Of a DNA stretch of 64,000 nucleotides, positions 57,101 through 64,000 are shown piece by piece. Made by a program: the position numbers and the translations under genes. The notes below the pieces were generated by a model. That model made no database searches, was not told the origin of the DNA, and saw nothing but the letters and a program-made list of their open reading frames with translations. The DNA comes from an uncultured Alteromonadaceae bacterium (GTDB lineage: Bacteria; Pseudomonadota; Gammaproteobacteria; Enterobacterales; Alteromonadaceae), in assembly GCA_947494925.1 (NCBI GenBank), contig CANLWS010000008.1, positions 1 to 64,000 on the forward strand, given 5' to 3'. How positions within the stretch are numbered: the first letter of the stretch is position 1; each line of letters starts with the position of its first letter.

Positions 57101-57753
57101 ACATCGTTGTATGCACGTAATCCAAATGGGTCGGTCAGAGCCGCAATTGTGCGTTGGTCAGGTTCAGTCAATAACTGACCGGAGACAACAAATACGATAA
57201 ACAGACCAAGCGCAACGAGGTAAACCCCCATCATGCTTCTGAATCTGAGTGCCACTGCGTAGAATATTGTGGCTAGTACAAACAATGTGGAAATTGAGAA
57301 GTAAACAAAGGGGATAACGTAAAAACTCAGCGTATTTGGTCCTAACCTTTCTCCGTCTACCCAGGGCATTAAACTTCCGATCAAAACACCAATGGGAACC
57401 ATGGCGAATACAGTCACACACACCAGGTAAGCACCGACAAATCGACCTAGCTGGTATTTGAAAGCATTCAGGGGTTTAGTGTAGATAATTTCGGCCATCA
57501 GGCTGGACTGGTTGCGAAGCGCTGTGTTGGCTACAAAATTAACCACTAGGAACATCCCAAATATACCGAAAATCAGTAAAGTCTGGGCGATGGCAAAGGG
57601 GCTGTTAAACAGCACATTGCCGCCGCTTCCGATCCGAACATTGTCAGAAACCATGGCTAAAAACGGTAGTAGGAAAAACACCAGACATGTGACGATAAAC
57701 GAGGGCTGACGCACGAAGTAGCGCCACTCAAAAGAGAGCATTTTAGTAAACAT
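54193..57753 (-). CDS. ABC permease fused to M1-family aminopeptidase
   Basis: A 1186-residue protein. The first 580 residues hold two ABC-2-like permease halves, about twelve membrane helices in all (first near 15-40, the second half from about 310). Residues about 600-1150 are an M1 peptidase on the outside face. The zinc site HEVAHQWFGH is followed 18 residues later by the Glu in SESLSQYAALM. The usual GAMEN substrate loop is not seen; RRFAQSFANTVPYSEA stands near its place. This fusion is known in Bacteroidetes and gammaproteobacteria. The partner ATPase gene lies 11 bases upstream. It probably couples export or import to peptide cleavage; the substrate is unknown. Confidence 0.9.
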   Translation of the reverse strand: MFTKMLSFEWRYFVRQPSFIVTCLVFFLLPFLAMVSDNVRIGSGGNVLFNSPFAIAQTLLIFGIFGMFLVVNFVANTALRNQSSLMAEIIYTKPLNAFKYQLGRFVGAYLVCVTVFAMVPIGVLIGSLMPWVDGERLGPNTLSFYVIPFVYFSISTLFVLATIFYAVALRFRSMMGVYLVALGLFIVFVVSGQLLTEPDQRTIAALTDPFGLRAYNDVTRYWTTFEKNSQVVAFEGIVVQNRLLWTGIGIVILLVAGRLFKPLTLSKSKSLGKSKKKEVAEVAPQNNNITHKSDVINNWQQFLKRTGFEVRQVIFSPAFPLLLIFSAFNLIAQFIDPSSLFGAPNWPLTQTMVQLINGAFSIMLIIVITYYSAEIVWRERSAGIGDIVDSMPVKNLTFWASKLLSMIVVISAILVTGMVSAILNQLVVGYANIDIPQYLISLFFFAALPWILTAILAFFFQALSPNKYVGMLVFVGYFFVSLVFTQIGLEHNMFNFAGSPQMQYSDLNGYGWFLQTQTWYMLYWTGLATVLGVVSYGLWHRGPQLNLSRRVQLMRYNTGRGGQLAAALGLLIFIGAGSNIYYNTRITNYFFTQDESLDLRANYEKTYVEYEDDDIPSIIAVDASIDIFPNQRRVEASADIEIINKSEQPIERFLVNLPLNTPEAHVQIEGGSLGRLEAKYRTAWFTFDTPMQPGEKRSGTLTVTRENKGFRDNGEDTTTVKNGTFLNNFELFPSFGFNQGFKINDRHERRKRELPPPRRAYPLEDESRYSESFFGKGVELIDFKATISTSAEQVAIAPGYLQKEWQQDGRNYYRYEMDAPMVNFFNVMSGKLAVKKEQYKGINIEVYYHPEHHWNVDRMIESTRDSLDYFTEVFGPYQHKQMRIIEFPGYRRFAQSFANTVPYSEAIGFITDLRDPEEIDPVYYVTAHEVAHQWFGHQLGAANVQGSAVLSESLSQYAALMVMERQYGETKIRKFLTYELDRYLQGRANELLEEMPMMRAENQQYIHYRKGSVVMMALKDKLGEERLNRALRNLLNEYKFATLRYPTTLDLVASLKAQANEDEQLFIDKKFGQITIYDLRAKSIEADTSNNEQVIVTLTLDATQFEADGQGEETEQPLDEWVDIVLFSEDPNDFSAENEVIYQQKHRLVSGENVLELVVDRLPAYAGVDPYVRLIDRDSDNNIIKL

Positions 57754-57764
57754 GTGAATACTCC

Positions 57765-58646
57765 TTACGCAGCGTGTGAATTGCGCACTTCGTGCAGGGT
57801 TGAAAAGTAGACATCTTCGAGAGTCGCGGGAGCGGCATCAAAACCTTCAGGCGCTGAATCTGCGAGAACATGTACCACTGTCCGACCAGCGAATAACCGT
57901 TTGGAAATAACCTGCATGTGCTTTTCTAATTCGTTCGCTTCGTCAACTGAAAGGGTTTTTCGCCAGATTCGACCATCCAGATTTTTGGTCACTTCAATGG
58001 GATTACCCTGCAACAAAATTTGACCCGTACCAAGCACAGCCATGTCTGCGCACAACTCGGATACGTCATCAACAATATGGGTTGAAAGAATAATGACTTT
58101 TTCTTCACCCAGACTTACCAGTAAATTGTGAAAGCGATTCCGTTCTTCCGGATCAAGACCCGCTGTAGGCTCGTCGACAATTAGTAGATCAGGATCACCT
58201 AGCAGAGCCTGTGCGATGCCAAAACGTTGGCGCATACCCCCTGAGAATCCACTTACTGCTTTTTTACGGTGTTGGAACAGGTTGGTTTTTTCCAGTAAGC
58301 CGTCAACCACTTCTTTACGCTCAGACTTGTTTTGAATACCTTTTAATATGGCCAGGTGATCCAGTAGATCCAAAGCACTCACTCTGGGATAAACACCGAA
58401 ATCCTGAGGCAGATAACCCAAGCGTTGGCGCAATTCATTGGGTTGCTCCAGCACATTCAGGTTGTCAAACTTGATGTTGCCTTCATCAGGCTGTTGCAAG
58501 GTGGCGATTGTGCGCATCAGACTGGATTTACCAGCTCCATTAGGTCCAAGCAATCCAAACATGCCTTTGGCAACATTCAAATTAACATTGTCTAGTGCTT
58601 TCACACCATTGTCGTAAGTCTTACTGATATTCGAAATGGTTAACAT
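57765..58646 (-). CDS. ABC transporter ATP-binding protein, partner of the permease-peptidase
   Basis: A 293-residue ATPase of the ABC-2 export type (CcmA-like). It has Walker A LLGPNGAGKSSLMRT, Q-loop GYLPQDFGVYP, the signature FSGGMRQRFGIAQALL, Walker B LLIVDEPTAGLD and the switch His in STHIVDD. The C-terminal extension (about 215-293) is a regulatory domain common in this group. An AGGGA ribosome site precedes the ATG. It should power the permease-M1 fusion encoded just downstream. Confidence 0.93.
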   Translation of the reverse strand: MLTISNISKTYDNGVKALDNVNLNVAKGMFGLLGPNGAGKSSLMRTIATLQQPDEGNIKFDNLNVLEQPNELRQRLGYLPQDFGVYPRVSALDLLDHLAILKGIQNKSERKEVVDGLLEKTNLFQHRKKAVSGFSGGMRQRFGIAQALLGDPDLLIVDEPTAGLDPEERNRFHNLLVSLGEEKVIILSTHIVDDVSELCADMAVLGTGQILLQGNPIEVTKNLDGRIWRKTLSVDEANELEKHMQVISKRLFAGRTVVHVLADSAPEGFDAAPATLEDVYFSTLHEVRNSHAA

Positions 58647-58879
58647 AATGAGTTCCCTGTTTTTATCGTTGTTATTGAAATTAGGTTAGCAATAGATTGA
58701 CCAGAGTAAAACGATAAAATGTAACGGTATGCATCATCTGGACTTTCAGTAAGTGACAATACCAATTTACGGTTAAGCGCTTTTGGTCAGTTGCTTGTCA
58801 GCTTCAGTTTTCGAGCGCATCTTTACCATCTAATGTGTATAGGATATGGTCGTCAGGCAAACAAAACAGATGGAACCTT

Positions 58880-60052
58880 ATGCTTAAAAAAAGTGTTATC
58901 TCATTTCTTATTATTCTCGCGGCATTAATTGTGTTGGTGTTCTCTTTTGGGCCAGGTGTGCTGGAGAATCAATTTAATAAAATGCAAAACCTTGGCAATC
59001 CACCTGCCTCAGCCAAAGCCAAAGCGTTGCACAATAGATTGATAGTAGGAGATTGGCACGCAGACTCGACCTTGTGGAGTCGGGACTTGTCAAAACGTGG
59101 GAGTCGAGGCCATGTGGATATTCCTCGCTTACAAGACGGGAATGTTGCCCTGCAAATGTTTACCACGGTGACCAAGTCTCCCAGCGGTCTCAATTACGAA
59201 AAAAATGATACGCAGGCGAGCGACAACATAACTAAAATTGCCATGTTGCAGCGCTGGCCAGTCAAGAGCTGGAGTAGTCTGACTGAACGGGCAATTTATC
59301 AGGCTGAAAAACTTTTGAAATTGGCTGAAGAGCATGGCGAGGACTTTATGCTTATTCGCTCGCAACAGGAACTGGCAACCTTTCTGGAGAAGCGAGCAAT
59401 AAATAAGGATTTTGTAGGTGGGCTAATTGGAACGGAAGGATCCCATGCATTGGATGGCAAGCTCTCCAATATTGAAGTGTTATACAACAAAGGCTTCCGA
59501 ATGATGAGTCTGCATCACTTTTTTGATAATAAGCTTGGCGGCTCATTACATGGCGAAGAAAAAAGTGGATTGACTGAATTTGGGGCCGCAGCGCTACGCA
59601 AAATGCGCACCATGAATATCATGGTGGATTTGTCCCATTCTTCAGAGCAAGTGGTTCGCGATGTGATGGAAATTGACGAAGGGCCCTATGTGATAAGTCA
59701 CACTGGATTTCAGGGGCATTGCCAGACACCGCGGAATATTTCTGATCAACTCATGCAGAAAATTGCTCTAAATGGCGGACTCATTGCGGTGGGTTACTGG
59801 GATGCAGCCGTATGCGATATTACAATCGAGTCTATTGCCAAGGCAATCAAGTATGGTGTGAGTCTGGTTGGCGAAGATCATGTGGCTCTAGGTTCTGATT
59901 ATGACGGTGCAACTACTATGTCCTTTGACACCAGTGAATTAGACAAATTGACTCAAGCTCTGCTTGAGCAAGGTTTAACAGAGCAGCAGATTGCTAAGGT
60001 CATGGGAGGGAACATGTTAACCTTCCTGCAAAACCATTTGCCCAAAGCGTAG
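58880..60052 (+). CDS. M19-family membrane dipeptidase
   Basis: A dipeptidase of 390 residues from the ATG at 58880; a GTG at 58835 is open but adds an odd leader. An N-terminal membrane helix (about 3-24) anchors it outside the cytoplasm. The binuclear zinc ligands are visible: His and Asp in DWHADS, the bridging Glu in GTEGSHAL, His in VDLSHSS and in VISHTGFQGH. Asp in GSDYDGATTM closes the active site. It should cleave dipeptides, perhaps those released by the M3 and M1 peptidases nearby. The gene is divergent from the ABC pair. Confidence 0.9.
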   Translation: MLKKSVISFLIILAALIVLVFSFGPGVLENQFNKMQNLGNPPASAKAKALHNRLIVGDWHADSTLWSRDLSKRGSRGHVDIPRLQDGNVALQMFTTVTKSPSGLNYEKNDTQASDNITKIAMLQRWPVKSWSSLTERAIYQAEKLLKLAEEHGEDFMLIRSQQELATFLEKRAINKDFVGGLIGTEGSHALDGKLSNIEVLYNKGFRMMSLHHFFDNKLGGSLHGEEKSGLTEFGAAALRKMRTMNIMVDLSHSSEQVVRDVMEIDEGPYVISHTGFQGHCQTPRNISDQLMQKIALNGGLIAVGYWDAAVCDITIESIAKAIKYGVSLVGEDHVALGSDYDGATTMSFDTSELDKLTQALLEQGLTEQQIAKVMGGNMLTFLQNHLPKA

Positions 60053-60133
60053 TCCAATACTTTGCAGTATTTTCCCGACATCATCACAGGCCCGTCACAG
60101 GCGGCGATAAAGAGAATAGGAAGCGAGTATAAT

Positions 60134-62827
60134 ATGTCTCAATCCGCACTATTTCGTAGCGTGCAGCTGATATCGATCATGATTGTCGGTTTCCTGGCAA
60201 GCCAGGGGACTTTAGCGCAAGACAATGGCAAAACTGTTATTGACGCTGTAGTGAATATTCATCTGAATAAAGTGCGTGCCTGGGACGATGGGTACAACAC
60301 TTCCACCAAAGGCACTGGTTTCGTCATTGACAATAAGCACGGCATTATACTGACCAACCGCCATATAGTTGGCGTGGGGCCAGTCGTAGCTTATGCAGAG
60401 TTTTCCAACAAAAAAATCGTCGAACTAGTGCCGATATACAGGGATCCGGTGCATGATTTCGGTCTGTTTAAATACGATCCTGACAAAATAAACGGACTGC
60501 AGATTTCACCGATTCAGTTGAGTACAAGGGCGAATGTGGGAGAAACAATTCGCTTGTATGGCAACGACGGGGGCGAAGATTTGTCGATAATCGAAGGCGT
60601 TTTATCTCGCACCGACAGGCCTGCTCCTGATTATCGAAGTACGAATACAGATTTCAATACCTTTTATTTTCAGGCTGCTTTGGGAAGTAGCGGGGGCTCA
60701 TCCGGGTCCCCTATCCTGAATACGCAAAATCAGGCCATTGCTATTAATGCAGGCTCCAGGCGAGATACAGAAACAGCGTTTTTCCTGCCAATGGAAATGG
60801 CCCTTCCAACCATTAACAAAGTGTTGGTTGGGGACATGGTGACCCGAGGAACCCTTCAGACCATTTTTAACTTCACACCAACTAATCGATTCGCGTCGCT
60901 GGGTATCGATGAAACTGGACTTGGTTATATTGCGAACGAAAATGTAGATGGAAAACTGGTGGTCAAACACGTGATCCCTAAAGGGCCGGGTGAGGGAGTC
61001 TTCCAGGCCGGAGACTTACTTCTGTCAGTAAAAGACGAACAGGTAGATTCCTTTTTGCAACTGGAAACCATTCTTAATGCTAACGTAGGCAAACAGATAA
61101 ACGTGAGCATTTTGCGAAACAACGAAAAAATCCAGAAAACAGTACAGGTAGATGACCTGTTTTCACTGACGCCACAAGAATACGTTGAATATGGCAATTC
61201 GATTGCTATTCCAGTTGGAATTTCCATGGCTCGATTGTTTAATATTCCTGCCGGGGGGATCACATTAGTGGATCCGGGCCCTTCTTTTGGTAGCCGCGGC
61301 ATTAAACGTTATGCATTGATTGAAGAAATACAAAATAAGCCCGTAAGCAATCTCAGTGAATTTGCCGAACGGCTGGCGGACGTTTTACCGGGTGACAAAT
61401 TTAGCGTCAGGTACCGTTATCCCTATGATGTGAATTATCAGCAATACAAACAACTCACAGACTACTCTGACTGGTTCGACAATCAACATTGTGTAAACGA
61501 AATCGGCCAACGGCACTGGCGTTGTAGTCCACTAGCGAAACTTGGACAAAGTAACAAAGCAACTGACTTTACGCCTACTCAAAAAGTAACCTCACCAATA
61601 GTAGACCTGGAAGTGTTTCGTCCTGTGCTGGTGAACAACTTGAACGATGTGATTCGGTTGGGGCAAGGTGCAGTGGTAGACCGCAAAGCAGGATTGATTC
61701 TGACCGATAAGTCTGTCATCGATAGTTCTCTGTCCGTGGTTAAAGTGACTTTTAATAACGGTGTAAAAGGGCAGGGAGAAGTTTTAGCTATTCATCCATT
61801 TTTAAATATGGCGCTTATTAAAACTGACCTGAGTAAGATTGAATTTGCGCAGAATCTTATACCTGAATTGAAAGACACAGTAATTGATAAAAACAGTCAG
61901 TTCCGTTTTATGAGCAAATCAGCATTGCTAGATTTTGATATTGAGACGACCGCAGGCTGGCCTGTTCTACAAAATAACGAAACCTACCATGACAGTTTCA
62001 CCTTCGCTTTGGCACCTCGCTTCTTTGGTATTTATGTGGACGAGCAAAATAGGCTCGCCGCCGTCAATACCACCTACATCTACAAAAAATCGCGACAGAG
62101 CGACATTATCCCTGCTTCTCTTATAACCGATTTTGTCAATGCCTCAAATCAGCAAAAAGTCGGGTTGTTCAAGATTGAAAGTACCTTTGACTACATTAGT
62201 TTTGCTGATGCACTTGAGCTCGGTCTGGATGCAACAGAAGGTAATAATGCGGCTCGGTTTATCAGTGTCAGAAATGTTGAAGCGTTAGGGCGTGGTGGGC
62301 TATTGCCAGGGGATATACTGCTCAAAATCAACAATATTCCGGTCAATTCTCTCAATCAATTGCACCGACTGGTGTCTGGCAAGCAGTTTGTGCTGGATGT
62401 GCTCCGAAATGGCAAAGTGACTAAAATTCAATCGGAAGCCAAGTTGAAAGAATTTGAATCCTTCGAAAACGTATTGTTTTGGGGAGGAGCAGTGATTCAC
62501 AAGATGACTGAAAATGTGGTTTTTCCCGAAGGGCCTGAGTCGGGCTGTTTACGCATCGGGATATATTTTTATGGCTCCCCAATGCATAGTTCGAAAACAG
62601 CTGGCAAACGCTGTATCTACCAGGTCGATGGTAAAAAAATCCATTCGATCCGCCAGTTGATAGGCATGTTGGACGACAAAAAACCAGGTGAGTATACCCG
62701 GGTTAAAGTAATTGATTTAAGTAATAATTTCCGGGTAGCTGAGTTTCGACTTCAGGAAGACCCCTATTATTGGCCAATTAAACACTGGCAGCTGTCTGAT
62801 AGCGGCTGGCAACGGATCCATCATTGA
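60134..62827 (+). CDS. Double HtrA-type serine protease with four PDZ-like domains (Nma111-like)
   Basis: A protein of 897 residues from the ATG at 60134, with AGGAAGCGAG as ribosome site and a signal peptide ending GTLAQ, so it is periplasmic. The first protease half has a full triad: His77 in ILTNRHIV, Asp108 in DPVHDFGLF and Ser190 in SGGSSGSP. This serine motif is that of yeast Nma111 rather than GNSGGP of DegP. Two PDZ-like domains follow (about 240-450). A second protease-like half (about 490-670) has Ser for His (ILTDKSVI), Asn for Asp (FLNMALI) and no Ser motif, so it is inactive. Two more PDZ-like domains end the chain (about 690-890). The order protease-PDZ2-dead protease-PDZ2 is that of Nma111. 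It overlaps the convergent PqiA-like gene by 7 bases. Confidence 0.87.
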   Translation: MSQSALFRSVQLISIMIVGFLASQGTLAQDNGKTVIDAVVNIHLNKVRAWDDGYNTSTKGTGFVIDNKHGIILTNRHIVGVGPVVAYAEFSNKKIVELVPIYRDPVHDFGLFKYDPDKINGLQISPIQLSTRANVGETIRLYGNDGGEDLSIIEGVLSRTDRPAPDYRSTNTDFNTFYFQAALGSSGGSSGSPILNTQNQAIAINAGSRRDTETAFFLPMEMALPTINKVLVGDMVTRGTLQTIFNFTPTNRFASLGIDETGLGYIANENVDGKLVVKHVIPKGPGEGVFQAGDLLLSVKDEQVDSFLQLETILNANVGKQINVSILRNNEKIQKTVQVDDLFSLTPQEYVEYGNSIAIPVGISMARLFNIPAGGITLVDPGPSFGSRGIKRYALIEEIQNKPVSNLSEFAERLADVLPGDKFSVRYRYPYDVNYQQYKQLTDYSDWFDNQHCVNEIGQRHWRCSPLAKLGQSNKATDFTPTQKVTSPIVDLEVFRPVLVNNLNDVIRLGQGAVVDRKAGLILTDKSVIDSSLSVVKVTFNNGVKGQGEVLAIHPFLNMALIKTDLSKIEFAQNLIPELKDTVIDKNSQFRFMSKSALLDFDIETTAGWPVLQNNETYHDSFTFALAPRFFGIYVDEQNRLAAVNTTYIYKKSRQSDIIPASLITDFVNASNQQKVGLFKIESTFDYISFADALELGLDATEGNNAARFISVRNVEALGRGGLLPGDILLKINNIPVNSLNQLHRLVSGKQFVLDVLRNGKVTKIQSEAKLKEFESFENVLFWGGAVIHKMTENVVFPEGPESGCLRIGIYFYGSPMHSSKTAGKRCIYQVDGKKIHSIRQLIGMLDDKKPGEYTRVKVIDLSNNFRVAEFRLQEDPYYWPIKHWQLSDSGWQRIHH

Positions 62828-63432
62828 CCAAGTTGATTTTCTGTTGCGACGGCGGGTTCTAAGCGCGTCGTTTCAGATTGTCTGGCTGCAGAATAGGCTA
62901 ACTGGGTACCGACCAGAGACAGGATGCAGTATGCAGTGAAATAGTAAAAGCCCTGACCTGCTGAGGATAAGGTTTGAGTACTGATGTCGAATGCGATTTT
63001 TAAGCCAAAGACAGCGAATTGGTGGCTTTCTGACGTTTCGGCATGATTGGTGGAAAGAATCGCCAGGAAAATTGCGACAACAAAGACATCTGCCATCGAC
63101 CATTTGCCAATTCCAGCGACCCAGCCTAATAAACGGTTTTGAGTGAGAGAATTTTTTGAAAAGTAGGCGATGCTGACTAAGCTGGTTTTAATCAGTGGAA
63201 TACAGACTGAAAAAAGAAAAATAAGTGCGGCTACCAACAGTCGTTGGTCTGCCCAAAGCTCCTCGACCGTGGCAAGAATTGACAGTTCTGTATCCACAAT
63301 GGACGACGTCAATTCGGATTTGTTAAAAATCGCAGCCATTTCCATGTTCATGGCAAACATAGGCAATATGATGCCCGGAAAGAATAGACCTAGCGCGGCT
63401 ATGTTGAGTCCAAATCCCAAATGCTTTTTCAT
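62821..63432 (-). CDS. PqiA-like inner-membrane protein
   Basis: A 203-residue protein with four membrane helices (about 8-30, 65-87, 108-128 and 160-182). The sequence GKWSMADVFVVAIFLAIL is the signature of paraquat-inducible protein A family domains. Classical PqiA has two such domains; this is a single-domain version. Members work with MCE-domain proteins (PqiB, YebT) in lipid transport between membranes, but no MCE gene is seen here. It converges on the double HtrA gene with a 7-base overlap. Confidence 0.83.
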   Translation of the reverse strand: MKKHLGFGLNIAALGLFFPGIILPMFAMNMEMAAIFNKSELTSSIVDTELSILATVEELWADQRLLVAALIFLFSVCIPLIKTSLVSIAYFSKNSLTQNRLLGWVAGIGKWSMADVFVVAIFLAILSTNHAETSESHQFAVFGLKIAFDISTQTLSSAGQGFYYFTAYCILSLVGTQLAYSAARQSETTRLEPAVATENQLGQ

Positions 63433-63738
63433 CTTTACCTTTCTTTATATGACGTATACAAATTCGTTAACCTGATTTTTGGACAAGAAGTAGCGTTGTT
63501 ATCAGGTGTGGCTTATCCAAACCTCAGGTTAGTTAATCTTCTATTCGCGTAATTTTACCTAATCAGGCTGGGGAAGTCGCTGCATAAAGTCAAGAGTGTT
63601 GTATTGGTATATGTCTGTGATTGAAATTGGCCACATTTAATCTGAGATTCATCGATAAAACTGAGTTTGGAGACTAAGGCTGTGCTTTACTAAGCGGGTG
63701 AAACTTCCAGATTAAGGACATGTAAGTTGACTATCCAA
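63433..63738. other. Divergent promoter region
   Basis: 306 bases between the PqiA-like gene (minus) and the methyltransferase-like gene (plus). It contains the palindrome AACCTCAGGTT near 63520, a sequence that also occurs near 13002. No clear promoter is visible. Confidence 0.4.
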
Positions 63739-64000
63739 ATGAGTAAATGGCACCGCTTCACCCGCTGTATTTTTTTGGTTGTTATTTGTCTTGTCCTCCA
63801 GGTCGTGAATCAAATCCAAGCTCAACCTTCAGAGGTTTATTTGAAAGCAATCAATCACAAAGATCGATCTGCCTCCGACAAAGCTAAAGATAAAACTCGA
63901 AAACCTGAAAAAATTCTACCTTTTGTTGGACTGGAACCTGGTAGCACAGTACTTGAGTTGGGCGCTGGTGGTGGGCATACAACCGAGTTATTAGCCAGAG
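63739..64000 (+). CDS. Exported SAM-methyltransferase-like protein (3' part beyond window)
   Basis: The first 87 residues of a protein that runs off the window. ATG at 63739 gives a signal peptide (helix FLVVICLVLQVVNQI, cleavage near IQA-QPS). Then comes a basic stretch DKAKDKTRKPEKILPFVGL and motif I of class I methyltransferases, GSTVLELGAGGGHTTELLA, which binds S-adenosylmethionine. Exported methyltransferase-like proteins with this opening are known in gammaproteobacteria (COG4798-like), though SAM is not expected outside the cytoplasm. The start could also be TTG at 63727. Motif clear; role unknown. Confidence 0.7.
   Translation, partial: MSKWHRFTRCIFLVVICLVLQVVNQIQAQPSEVYLKAINHKDRSASDKAKDKTRKPEKILPFVGLEPGSTVLELGAGGGHTTELLAR

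Overview
The window looks like a chromosomal segment of a marine-type gammaproteobacterium, most likely in or near Alteromonadales. This rests on the S10 ribosomal operon in gammaproteobacterial order with an E. coli-like leader, on PEP-CTERM proteins with a PrsT-like TPR protein, and on many large secreted or lipid-anchored proteins. No phage, transposase, CRISPR array, tRNA or rRNA was seen. The genus cannot be fixed from the sequence alone.

Layout. 1-3.5 kb: a hybrid sensor kinase/response regulator/AraC protein whose 5' end is cut by in-frame stops, then a secreted protein of unknown role. 3.6-4.9 kb (minus): a secreted phospholipase A2-like protein overlapping a small membrane protein. 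5.3-10.6 kb: an uncharacterised envelope locus, with three genes on plus (coiled-coil membrane protein, helical-repeat protein, lipoprotein) converging on two on minus (small membrane protein, lipoprotein). 10.9-13 kb: a secreted amidohydrolase divergent from a TetR regulator, with two matching operator-like palindromes between them. 13-15.3 kb: a GspE/PilB-type ATPase with an N-terminal GAF domain and no partners in view. 15.3-22.8 kb: an ABC export operon (membrane fusion protein, ATPase, duplicated permease) followed by an NtrC-type regulator and a kinase, preceded by a sigma54-type promoter and an upstream inverted repeat.

23-27 kb: a choice-of-anchor A PEP-CTERM protein and the PrsT-like TPR protein. 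27.3-32.6 kb: four secreted paralogues sharing one N-terminal domain but carrying unrelated C-termini, with a large repeat protein among them. 32.7-37.9 kb: the complete S10 operon (rpsJ to rpsQ) with promoter, attenuator-like leader and terminator. It has neither the str genes upstream nor the spc genes downstream.

38-49 kb: secreted and surface proteins: a second PEP-CTERM protein, an FG-GAP/VCBS-type lipoprotein, a periplasmic binding protein, a PEP-CTERM remnant, an S41 protease lipoprotein with a small lipoprotein, and a cadherin-like repeat lipoprotein. 49.6-64 kb: peptide and envelope functions: an M3 oligopeptidase lipoprotein, a DUF2252 protein, an ABC ATPase with a permease-M1 peptidase fusion, an M19 dipeptidase, a double HtrA protease of Nma111 architecture, a PqiA-like membrane protein, and the start of an exported SAM-methyltransferase-like protein.

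The parts most likely to be undescribed are the shared-domain/variable-tail secreted family (27.3-32.6 kb), the five-gene envelope locus (5.3-10.6 kb) and the PLA2-like pair (3.6-4.9 kb). Family assignments come from reading motifs; no database search was run.
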